Virus record (IMG/VR): IMGVR_UViG_3300042879_002817
Span: 1-20,287 of that record
Strand: one strand, 5' to 3'
Length of the DNA stretch: 20,287 bases
Origin: a virus
A program made the translations under genes and the position numbers. The notes under the pieces are model-generated. The model searched no databases. It was given only the letters and a program-made list of their open reading frames with translations, and had not been told where the DNA came from. Shown in pieces: positions 1 through 6,362 of the stretch (positions are counted from its first letter, which is position 1; every line of letters starts with the position of its first letter).

Positions 1-858
1 ATGAGTGTTCCTTTTATGTGGGTTGATGGTAATTTGACGCTGATCCTTAACAATAAGGCTCATCAAGTTCTTCCAGATCATATTAATTATCGATTGATTC
101 TGGAGGTTCTTCCAACTGCTACCAATGATGAGTTGGCAGAGTTGGTTGACATTGAAAAGGCTGTCGCTAATTTTAGTGATGGTCTGGTGGAAGTAAAGAA
201 CGGAAAGGTTTTCTATCAGGGCGAAGAAGTTCATGGTAGTATTAGTAAGCGTATTCTGGAGTTTATGAGCAAAGGTCTGCCTTTTCAGCCCCTTGTTAAT
301 TTTCTGAATAATCTCATGGAAAATCCCAGTATGCAGAGTCAAAAGGAACTGTATGATTTCTTGGAGCATGAACTACTGCCGATTACTGAGGATGGTCATT
401 TCTTGGCCTATAAGGCAGTTCGTAGTGATTTTATGGACAAGTATCGTGGCACTTTTGATAATCACGTTGGCAAGGTTTGTGAAATGCAACGAGCAAAGGT
501 TGATGATAATCGATCTGTTGGTTGTTCGCAGGGGCTTCATGCTGGTGCATTAAACTACGTTGCTAATTATGGCAGCGTTGATTCTGGGGATAAGATTGTG
601 ATTGTTAAGATTAATCCGAAAGATGTAGTCAGTGTTCCTAGTGATTGTAATTGTGAGAAACTTCGTACCTGCCGATATGAAGTAGTCGGTGAGTATCAGG
701 GCGAACTTCTCAAGCCTCTTTATAAGAGCGACTTTAGTGAAGATGAATACTATGATGAGGATGAGGATCTTCACGACGAGTATGATGATACTTATTGGGA
801 TCAGTTTGATGAGGACGATGAGGATGAAGAAGATTATGATCCTGACCAGGATTATTGA
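1..858 (+). CDS. rIIB: rIIB-like protein with acidic C-terminal tail
   Basis: A 285-residue protein whose middle part (about residues 105-235) reads like the C-terminal domain of T4 rIIB: DFLEHELLPITEDGHFLAYK, then YRGTFDNHVGKVCEM, QGLHAGALNY and VVSVPSDCNCEKLRTCRYEV. This domain is widespread in large phages. In T4, rIIA and rIIB are membrane-associated and affect exclusion and lysis timing, but the biochemical role is unclear. The first 100 residues are less conserved. From about residue 243 to the end the chain is almost entirely Asp, Glu and Tyr, an unusual appendage. The ATG is the first base of the window, so upstream signals and any rIIA neighbour cannot be seen. Length is close to T4 rIIB (about 310 residues). 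The family call is fairly sure; the function of the tail is unknown. Confidence 0.82.
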   Translation: MSVPFMWVDGNLTLILNNKAHQVLPDHINYRLILEVLPTATNDELAELVDIEKAVANFSDGLVEVKNGKVFYQGEEVHGSISKRILEFMSKGLPFQPLVNFLNNLMENPSMQSQKELYDFLEHELLPITEDGHFLAYKAVRSDFMDKYRGTFDNHVGKVCEMQRAKVDDNRSVGCSQGLHAGALNYVANYGSVDSGDKIVIVKINPKDVVSVPSDCNCEKLRTCRYEVVGEYQGELLKPLYKSDFSEDEYYDEDEDLHDEYDDTYWDQFDEDDEDEEDYDPDQDY

Positions 859-1045
859 TCTATAATGCATTTTGGTCGCCGTAAAAAGCGACCGGAAGAA
901 GATGGGCCGCTGGGCGGATACTAGTTAAAGAGTGGTTCGATTCCACTACCATCTTTTTAAATAGGATGTTGATACTGATAAGTTATGTGATTTATCCCGG
1001 CATTTCTATACGTTTGTAGGTAGAGGCACAGGAAAAGGAAGTATT
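859..1045 (+). other. 187-base intergenic region with structured RNA
   Basis: This is the largest gap between genes in the window. It starts with a hairpin at 871-896 (GGTCGC/GCGACC, extended by T-A and T-G pairs, loop rich in A). The tRNA-like element at 896-958 follows. The remaining part, 960-1045, has no clear hairpin or promoter; it ends in a purine-rich stretch with AAGGAAG just before the primase ATG, which serves as ribosome binding site. No open reading frame of note is present. Confidence 0.6.
896..958 (+). ncRNA. tRNA-like element without a full anticodon arm
   Basis: Bases 931-947 form a canonical T-arm: stem AGTGG/CCACT with loop TTCGATT, which fits the TTCRANY consensus of tRNAs. 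Directly after it, CCATCTTTTT (949-958) pairs with AAGAAGATGG (896-905), giving an acceptor-like helix of up to 10 pairs with one G-T pair. Between these helices only about 25 bases remain, enough for a short hairpin CCGC-TGG-GCGG (907-917) but not for normal D and anticodon arms. It is therefore not an ordinary tRNA. It could be a decayed tRNA gene, a tRNA mimic, or a multibranched 3' end structure of the upstream transcript. No encoded CCA is seen. Confidence 0.45.
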
Positions 1046-2185
1046 ATGTTTAGCGATAAGTTGGCTTTTAATCCGTTTGATAAGAACAATAATGTTCATG
1101 CTGGTGGAAATGCACAGAATCGTCACAGATTTTTGAGTTCATTTAATCAGAGTCATATCTTTGTTTACAATGGTAATCCACGCAAGAAAATTAGCACTAT
1201 GAGTCATGCTTCTGGTGATGATGGTCTTGTAGAGGCGATTGCTGCAAACATAAAGAACCATTCAGATGTTTACTTCTACGTTAATGGAGGGCGTAAACTT
1301 TATGCTATCAAGCAGTTTACTTGCTGTTTCTGTGATATGGATGCTGGTCGTGATAATGACGGCAAGTATTTTAAGCCTAGCATTGTGATGACAAAGAAGA
1401 AGGCTTTCCTTAAAAAGATCAACGAATTTCCTGTTAAGCCTAGCTGGGTAGTAGATACTCGTAATGGCTATCAGTGCTACTGGATTTTTGATGATGCTTC
1501 TCGTAAGATTGTGGGCCATAACAAGACTTTTTGGAATGGTCTTCAGAAAAAGCTTGTAAATTACTTTGATGGTGATCCAAGAGCGATCAAACCTAACCAG
1601 ATTTATCGTGTTCCTTATACTTGGTGGCGTAAGGAGTGGGAAAAGAAGGCTCCATACTTTACCAGTTTGCTTCCCGGTTCAACTGGTCTGCCAATTAATG
1701 TTGCTGACTTAAAGACTGCTCTAACGGGCCAGCCTGCTACCCTTCAGATTATTCCTGAGAAGTGTAGTGATGAATGGTATAAGGGATATGCACAGGCTTA
1801 TAAGAAGTCTGACGTTACAGGAGTACCAGTATCAGTAAATGTTGCTACTGATATTCTAAACCAGATGAGAAATGAGGAATCATATAGTACAAAAACAATT
1901 TATGGGTATGAACGTGCCTATGGAGATGCTATGCTTGCCGTACCTAGTTATGGAGATTTGGACGGGGACGTTGATGGTGATGATACAGACACCCTTGAAC
2001 CGCTCTCTTTGGGTGTGGCTGGCAAGGATTTAGAACTGGATGGTCCCCAGACCAAGCTTTTAAAGACGGTCGTTGAGTTCCTTAATCAAGTATCGACTCC
2101 GCTTTACTTTAGCAATAATCGATTTCTTAGTAGTGCAGCAAAGGACTTGGCTAATCAACTTAGTGATAAATTTTGTATCGGATAA
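1046..2185 (+). CDS. RepB/AEP-type primase
   Basis: A 379-residue protein resembling the RepB_primase group of archaeo-eukaryotic primases, which make primers for DNA replication. The metal-binding motif I appears as FCDMDAG (Asp97, Asp99). Motif II is PSWVVDTRNGYQCYW (132-146), close to the family pattern of a threonine/serine, glycine and aromatic run before a Tyr-Trp. The last motif region is GDPRAIKPNQIYRVPYT (176-192) followed by a basic WWRK. From about residue 285 the chain turns acidic and Asp/Gly-rich and I recognise no helicase or other domain, so it looks like a stand-alone primase. Start is supported by AAGGAAG four bases before the ATG. A following gene begins after a 51-base gap with its own strong ribosome site. 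The call is by motif reading only. Confidence 0.68.
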   Translation: MFSDKLAFNPFDKNNNVHAGGNAQNRHRFLSSFNQSHIFVYNGNPRKKISTMSHASGDDGLVEAIAANIKNHSDVYFYVNGGRKLYAIKQFTCCFCDMDAGRDNDGKYFKPSIVMTKKKAFLKKINEFPVKPSWVVDTRNGYQCYWIFDDASRKIVGHNKTFWNGLQKKLVNYFDGDPRAIKPNQIYRVPYTWWRKEWEKKAPYFTSLLPGSTGLPINVADLKTALTGQPATLQIIPEKCSDEWYKGYAQAYKKSDVTGVPVSVNVATDILNQMRNEESYSTKTIYGYERAYGDAMLAVPSYGDLDGDVDGDDTDTLEPLSLGVAGKDLELDGPQTKLLKTVVEFLNQVSTPLYFSNNRFLSSAAKDLANQLSDKFCIG

Positions 2186-2236
2186 TCTGTATTAGAGGTG
2201 TAGAATATTCTTGCCTTTCTAACAGGAGGAAACACA
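2186..2236 (+). promoter_or_regulatory. Possible phage promoter and strong RBS
   Basis: The gap contains GGTGTAGAATATTC (2197-2210), one of several GGTGTA-plus-AT-rich stretches lying upstream of genes in this window, and then AGGAGG at an ideal distance before the ATG at 2237. Whether GGTGTA is a promoter element is inference from its repeated intergenic placement. Confidence 0.35.
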
Positions 2237-2656
2237 ATGCATCAAGAAGATGATAGTTTTGAAGATGACTATAACTATGACTATGATGATAGTCAAAATA
2301 ATCTTGATAGTCAGTATAAACACTACTTCAAATTTGATCCAGACGCATGGGACGCTTGGGGTAAAATGTTATACGATGCATTAAATGATATAGTAGAGGT
2401 GTCTCCTCAAACTTGGTATGTTTATGGTTTTCCTGCAAAGTCGTTTCCTGTGAATAGTTCTTCTCCCAGCACTGGTAAGGGTAAAAAACCCCTCCAGTGT
2501 TTGGGGGTTAACTATCAAAATCAACCGATATGGAAAAGTAAGTATTTTATTAATGATCCACTATCTATCAAATACTTGAATCATATTAAAAGCCATGCCG
2601 TACATTTTGTACTACAACCACATTACTACAAGGGTATGTTCGATATACTGAACTAA
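2237..2656 (+). CDS. Unrecognised acidic protein
   Basis: A 139-residue protein I do not recognise. Its first 27 residues are dominated by Asp, Tyr, Glu and Asn, echoing the acidic tail of the rIIB-like protein upstream. The middle carries a Ser/Pro/Gly/Lys stretch (SSSPSTGKGKKP, about 75-86) and the end is rich in aromatic and His residues. A consensus AGGAGG eight bases before the ATG suggests strong translation. No membrane segment or Cys cluster is visible. The DNA between 2468 and 2509 can form competing hairpins, reported separately. The gene probably belongs with the replication block on either side, but no function can be assigned. Confidence 0.75.
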   Translation: MHQEDDSFEDDYNYDYDDSQNNLDSQYKHYFKFDPDAWDAWGKMLYDALNDIVEVSPQTWYVYGFPAKSFPVNSSSPSTGKGKKPLQCLGVNYQNQPIWKSKYFINDPLSIKYLNHIKSHAVHFVLQPHYYKGMFDILN

Positions 2657-2664
2657 ATATTATT

Positions 2665-3093
2665 ATGAAAAAAGAATGGTATGATATAACTAATGTAGAT
2701 TTATTTGTTGAAGCTAGCAGAGTTTTGGTTTATGATGCTTTTGGAGAAAAAGATCAAAAAGAAGATATAAAAGATATCAAAATGAGCTTAGATGAATTAG
2801 ACGATGATGAAAAAGAAGAAATTAATAGGTGCTTACCTCAACAAGAATGTTTAGCAATAGCCGAGCAACATCTTAAGAAATATAAAAACAAAAAGAACCA
2901 AATTCTATATCGTATTTCAGATAAGGCATATATGGCATTTATAGAATCATTAAACTCAAGATTAGTTAGTAATATGCTTCATAAATTATCTATGGAGGGA
3001 TTCTTGGAAAGCGCTTTTGATAGTAATTTAAATGACTTTGTATTTTGGGTTAAAGAAGATGAAGAAAACGAAAACACTGATAAAAAATCTTAA
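2665..3093 (+). CDS. Unrecognised phage protein
   Basis: A 142-residue, charged, largely helical-looking protein without a family I recognise. Residues 34-60 are a run of Lys/Glu/Asp. The last part ends in FVFWVKEDEENENTDKKS, an acidic tail. No Cys, metal motif or membrane segment stands out. It lies eight bases after the previous gene and overlaps the next gene (start at 3059) by 35 bases, which supports co-transcription and translational coupling. No clear Shine-Dalgarno precedes its ATG, which sits in an AT-rich run like several other starts in this genome. It is placed directly upstream of the putative RuvA-like and RuvB genes and could work with them, but this is only positional. Confidence 0.72.
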   Translation: MKKEWYDITNVDLFVEASRVLVYDAFGEKDQKEDIKDIKMSLDELDDDEKEEINRCLPQQECLAIAEQHLKKYKNKKNQILYRISDKAYMAFIESLNSRLVSNMLHKLSMEGFLESAFDSNLNDFVFWVKEDEENENTDKKS

Positions 3094-3460
3094 ACCAGAT
3101 GATTATGATATTAGCTTTAAATATTCTTGTCCAGAATGTCGTAACGATCATTGGATATTCTTAAGAGAAGCTAAAGTTAAAAACTTTAAGATCGTATGTG
3201 AATGCGGTAGTATTATTGTTCCAAAAAGGATACGTACTATCAATATAGAATTCTTATCGGAAGAATCAAAACCAGTAGTCAAGGAAAACTCCGTGCCACT
3301 TGACATACTAGACGAGTGTGTTAAAATACTCTCTGGGTACGGGTATACATCTGAGGAAAGTAGTCAAATGATTAAAGAGTCATTTGAATTAACTAATTCA
3401 ACAGATATTAAAAATCTTATTGCTTGCTCACTTACACATTTTGGAGATAAATATGTCTAA
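3059..3460 (+). CDS. Zinc-ribbon protein with RuvA domain III-like C-terminus
   Basis: A 133-residue protein with two parts. The N-terminal half has a four-Cys zinc ribbon: CPEC (Cys24, Cys27) and CECG (Cys47, Cys49). The C-terminal part, about 80-126, reads like domain III of RuvA, the small helical module that binds RuvB: LDILDECVKILSGYGY, then EESSQMI and IKNLIACSL, with the Gly-Tyr, the EAS-like turn and the final Leu-Ile helix in the expected order. RuvA domains I and II, which hold the Holliday junction, are missing. The next gene is a complete RuvB and overlaps this one by eight bases. I infer a RuvB adaptor that uses the zinc ribbon for DNA or protein contact. An in-frame upstream ATG (3032) would lengthen the overlap with the previous gene; 3059 is preferred. 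Confidence 0.62.
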   Translation: MKKTKTLIKNLKPDDYDISFKYSCPECRNDHWIFLREAKVKNFKIVCECGSIIVPKRIRTINIEFLSEESKPVVKENSVPLDILDECVKILSGYGYTSEESSQMIKESFELTNSTDIKNLIACSLTHFGDKYV

Positions 3461-4352
3461 CGGTATGAGACCATCTTGTTTTAATGATATTATTGGACAG
3501 GAATCGGTTGTTAATCGTTTGAAAATCATGGTTGAGGGCTGTAAAAGCTCTGGTCAGGTTATGCCCCATACTTTAATAGACGGACCTCCGGGTCTTGGTA
3601 AAACAACTATTGCTACATCAATAGCAAATGAAATGGGTGTTAATATTTACACTGTCAATGCTGCAACTGTTCGCAGTCCAAAAAATATTATTCCTTATCT
3701 AATGGGTATTGATCCTAGATCAGTTCTATTTATTGATGAAATCCATCGTCTACCAAAGCTTGTTGAAGAATTTTTATATCCTGTTATGGAAGACTATAGG
3801 CTTGACATTTTGATTGAGAACAAACCGGAGTCGATTGATCTTCCAGTATTCACACTTATTGGTGCGACAACGAGCGGAGGTAGTCTTAGTCAGCCATTCT
3901 ATGATCGATTTACAATCAAGGAGCATTTGACTTTTTATAGTCCAGATGAACTAGCTAAACTTGCAGGATCGAATGCTGATAAGCTAAGTTTAAATCTTTC
4001 GGATGAAGATATGATAGAGATTGCTAAGAGAAGCAAGGGAACTCCTAGGATTCTTAATGCTAGATTGCAGTGGTATAAGCACTATGTTGCTTTCCATAAG
4101 GATACAAATATTCCTATTAATGAAATTTTTAAGAGTCAGGGGATAGATGAAAATGGATTTGATTGTAATGATCTTAGTTATATTAATGTTCTTAAGAAGA
4201 ATATCGGAAACCCTCTAGGGTTAAAAAGTATATCTAGTATGACCGGTATTGCTATGGAGACAATTGAAAATAGCATCGAACCATATATGATCAGAATGGG
4301 ATATGTTGCAAGAACACAGAAGGGCAGAGTGTTAGGCCGCATCAAAACATGA
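3453..4352 (+). CDS. ruvB: RuvB-like Holliday junction branch migration ATPase
   Basis: A 299-residue AAA+ protein with all RuvB landmarks. There is Walker A GPPGLGKTT (44-52), Walker B LFIDEIHR (92-99), sensor 1 GATT (137-140), the arginine-finger region FYDRF (Arg152) and sensor 2 GTPRILNARL (196-205). The C-terminal winged helix (about 233-299) matches RuvB with GNPLGLKSISS, TIENSIEPYMIRMGYV and RTQKGRVLG. It is slightly shorter than bacterial RuvB (about 330-350), mainly at the N-terminus. The ATG at 3453 has GGAG six bases upstream; a longer reading frame exists but lies inside the previous gene. RuvB drives branch migration of Holliday junctions together with RuvA; here the neighbouring zinc-ribbon protein may supply the RuvA contact. 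The gene's last 21 bases overlap the convergent minus-strand gene. Confidence 0.92.
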   Translation: MSNGMRPSCFNDIIGQESVVNRLKIMVEGCKSSGQVMPHTLIDGPPGLGKTTIATSIANEMGVNIYTVNAATVRSPKNIIPYLMGIDPRSVLFIDEIHRLPKLVEEFLYPVMEDYRLDILIENKPESIDLPVFTLIGATTSGGSLSQPFYDRFTIKEHLTFYSPDELAKLAGSNADKLSLNLSDEDMIEIAKRSKGTPRILNARLQWYKHYVAFHKDTNIPINEIFKSQGIDENGFDCNDLSYINVLKKNIGNPLGLKSISSMTGIAMETIENSIEPYMIRMGYVARTQKGRVLGRIKT

Positions 4353-5003
4353 TATAGATCTACATAGTTTATTTTGTATATGAGATAATAAATAGGCTTT
4401 CTCAAAAGAGGCGTCATGATATATTGGATCTATAACAGAATTATATCCGACTAAAGTTATAATTGACTTAGGATAAAGTCCTCTCAAATATAAATAGATC
4501 CAAAAACCAGTACTAGGTGTTTTAGTTTTATCATACAGTTCTTTAACCCTAGAGAGTTCTGTTGGATCAAATAATGTTAAGTGGCCTATTTTTGATGTAT
4601 CAATGTTTTTAGAAATTAAATAGTCAATAGTCGGTATAAAAAAATTTTTCGATCTATATTTTGGATCAAAAAAATCCGGTATAAAAAAATATCTATCAAA
4701 ATAAAAACGTTCTAATAATTCTAAGTCTCTAAAGAACGTTCCGTACTTTTCATTTTTAGCTAAACACCTATAAAATATCCATTTTAATGGATGATCAGCT
4801 ATAAACTTAGATTGAATAATAGGTTGGGCGGTATTGAAAAATACGCTTATACTATTACTATTAAGAAATATCTCATCTTCTTTGAGCTTGTCATCAAAAA
4901 CACTATTTTTTCTATTAGCAAATAAGAAAAAGTTCTTATTGTTTTCTTTTTGTGTTTTAAAGATTTTTGTAAAGTTACTGCAAATATTGTGTATTTTAAT
5001 CAT
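4332..5003 (-). CDS. Sialyltransferase-like glycosyltransferase
   Basis: The only minus-strand gene, 223 residues. The C-terminal half has a signature of the sialyltransferase-like glycosyltransferases (GT29/GT42 and related viral proteins): TPSTGFWIYLYL, then the beta-strand SIITLVGYNS and a downstream YHDASFEKAYLL with the His and Glu typical of the sugar-nucleotide site. The N-terminal half has FFNTAQPII, which fits the strand and turn near the CMP-binding loop. No signal peptide or membrane anchor is clear, so the enzyme would be cytoplasmic. Its start faces the plus-strand gene at 5034 across about 30 bases, and its end overlaps the RuvB gene, so it probably entered as a separate moron-like unit. 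Target could be host surface sugar or a virion glycan; this is not shown. Confidence 0.55.
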   Translation of the reverse strand: MIKIHNICSNFTKIFKTQKENNKNFFLFANRKNSVFDDKLKEDEIFLNSNSISVFFNTAQPIIQSKFIADHPLKWIFYRCLAKNEKYGTFFRDLELLERFYFDRYFFIPDFFDPKYRSKNFFIPTIDYLISKNIDTSKIGHLTLFDPTELSRVKELYDKTKTPSTGFWIYLYLRGLYPKSIITLVGYNSVIDPIYHDASFEKAYLLSHIQNKLCRSISCFDAA

Positions 5004-5033
5004 ATTGTAGTCAAACTTACGGTGTATTATATT
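5004..5033 (+). promoter_or_regulatory. Divergent intergenic spacer with GGTGTA motif
   Basis: This 30-base spacer is the only divergent junction in the window, so the rightward gene needs a promoter here or inside the minus-strand gene. It holds GGTGTATTATATT (5021-5033), matching the GGTGTA motif found upstream of other genes. GGTG nine bases before the ATG could instead act as a weak ribosome site. Confidence 0.3.
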
Positions 5034-5348
5034 ATGAGCTATTCTGATTGGTTTGCCATATCAATTATTTTATCTTTACAAACTATTGGATCATTATTAT
5101 CAGTACTAATAGGAATATATTTAGTAAAATATCATAATAATCTTGGTACACCATCAAATATAAAATTAAACAATACAAATCATAATAGCAATAATCAAAC
5201 TAAAAAATTAGATATTGATGAAACAAAAGTGGTATTGAATATTGATACTACAAAACTAGAAAAAAAATTTACTAATTTAGCAGAACAAAAAATAGTGGAC
5301 ACGGACATATCAGAATCCGTAAATAGACTGAAACAAATGAAAGGATAG
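5034..5348 (+). CDS. Single-pass membrane protein next to actin-like ATPase
   Basis: A 104-residue protein with one hydrophobic segment near the N-terminus (about 5-32, with AISIILSLQTIGSLLSVLIG), then a short Asn-rich linker (about 45-62) and a soluble tail rich in Lys, Asp and Glu that includes LDIDETKVVLNIDTTKLEKK. It most likely sits in the inner membrane with the tail in the cytoplasm. It lies eight bases before the actin-like ATPase gene, so the two are probably translated from one message. I infer that it could anchor or regulate the filament protein, as membrane partners do for MreB, but I see no MreC/MreD or ParR homology. An in-frame longer version would start inside the opposite-strand gene and is not favoured. 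Confidence 0.65.
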   Translation: MSYSDWFAISIILSLQTIGSLLSVLIGIYLVKYHNNLGTPSNIKLNNTNHNSNNQTKKLDIDETKVVLNIDTTKLEKKFTNLAEQKIVDTDISESVNRLKQMKG

Positions 5349-5356
5349 GTTATTAT

Positions 5357-6361
5357 ATGGCAAAAGGATTAGATGTAGGCACATCGTTTATTGTATTATC
5401 TCAGCAATCAGGAAAAAGTATTACATATACTGATTTTAGAGATGCGTTTTATATTATTAAACCATCCACTCCTGTAGCTAATAAGATGATAGAAAAAGGA
5501 TTAAAAGGCAAAGTTTTTATTAAAGATAGTGACGGATCTTTTGTTCTTCTAGGTAAAGATGCTATAGAAAAAGCCATAGAAAGAAATGAGACTGCTCGTA
5601 GGCCAATGTATAGAGGCGTAGTGTCTGTTAAAGAAAAAGACGCGAAAAGAATATTGGCATATATTTTAAAAGAAGTTGCCGGTCAAGCATCTGAACCAAA
5701 TGAAAAACTGATTTTTTGTATACCAGCACAACCAGTTGATCAAGAAGATGATGATTTTGATGTTGGATATCATGAAGATGTAGTAAAGACTATACTAGCA
5801 GAATGTGGATATGTGGCTAAATCAATTAATGAAGCTGAAGCATTATGTTATGCTGAACTAGAAAAAGATGATTACACAGGTATCGGGGTAAGTTGCGGTG
5901 CTGGTATGACAAACGTGTGCGTTATGTTAAATGGTGAACCAACAGTAGTCTTTAGCACAACCAAGTCAGGCGACTGGGTTGATCGTATGGCTTCTGTAGC
6001 GACCGGAGAGCCGGATAGTGTAATTCAGGTAGAGAAGGAAGCCGGTGGTTTTAAAGTAGGTGAACCAAACGAAAATCCTGTTTTGGCTGCTGTGTCAGCA
6101 TATTATGAGCGACTTATAGACTATACAGCAAAACAATTATCTTTTGCTTTATCTGATCATAAAGCTCTGCCAAAGTTTAAGCATCCTATTAAAATAGTTG
6201 TAGCTGGTGGAACATCTAAAGCAGAAGGTTATGTGGATCATTTAAAATTAAAACTAGTAGAGCATAATTTTCCATTAGAAATTTCGGAAGTAGTACATGC
6301 GTCAGACCCTCTGCATTCTGTAGCAAAAGGTTGCCTTATAGCAGCATCTATACTGGATTAA
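5357..6361 (+). CDS. Actin/Hsp70-fold ATPase (ParM/MreB-like)
   Basis: A 334-residue protein of the actin-like ATPase superfamily. The first phosphate loop is GLDVGTS (4-10). The second is GVSCGAGMTNV (177-187), where the usual Asp of the D-x-G-G-G pattern is replaced by Ser. The adenosine loop is VVAGGTSKAEG (281-291). Between them, INEAEALCYAE (157-167) resembles the helix that precedes phosphate loop 2 in MreB, ParM and Hsp70. Length fits MreB/ParM rather than Hsp70, and no substrate-binding domain follows. Likely roles are filament formation for phage DNA or particle positioning, but a non-polymerising chaperone-like role is possible. The membrane protein gene is directly upstream and an HNH nuclease gene starts one base after the stop, so all may form one operon. 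Confidence 0.8.
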   Translation: MAKGLDVGTSFIVLSQQSGKSITYTDFRDAFYIIKPSTPVANKMIEKGLKGKVFIKDSDGSFVLLGKDAIEKAIERNETARRPMYRGVVSVKEKDAKRILAYILKEVAGQASEPNEKLIFCIPAQPVDQEDDDFDVGYHEDVVKTILAECGYVAKSINEAEALCYAELEKDDYTGIGVSCGAGMTNVCVMLNGEPTVVFSTTKSGDWVDRMASVATGEPDSVIQVEKEAGGFKVGEPNENPVLAAVSAYYERLIDYTAKQLSFALSDHKALPKFKHPIKIVVAGGTSKAEGYVDHLKLKLVEHNFPLEISEVVHASDPLHSVAKGCLIAASILD

Positions 6362-6362
6362 T

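Noticed and set aside
353-553. Plus-strand frame of 66 codons inside the rIIB-like gene
   Set aside because: Shadow of the conserved rIIB domain; no ribosome site.
550-870. Minus-strand open frame opposite the rIIB-like gene
   Set aside because: Its Ile/Leu-rich composition comes from reading the acidic and Asp-rich codons backward; no ribosome site or family.
896-958. A normal tRNA gene
   Set aside because: T-arm and acceptor are convincing, but there is no space for D and anticodon arms, so only a tRNA-like element is claimed.
3032-3058. Upstream start for the zinc-ribbon protein
   Set aside because: It would increase the overlap with the previous gene and adds residues without features; ATG 3059 preferred.
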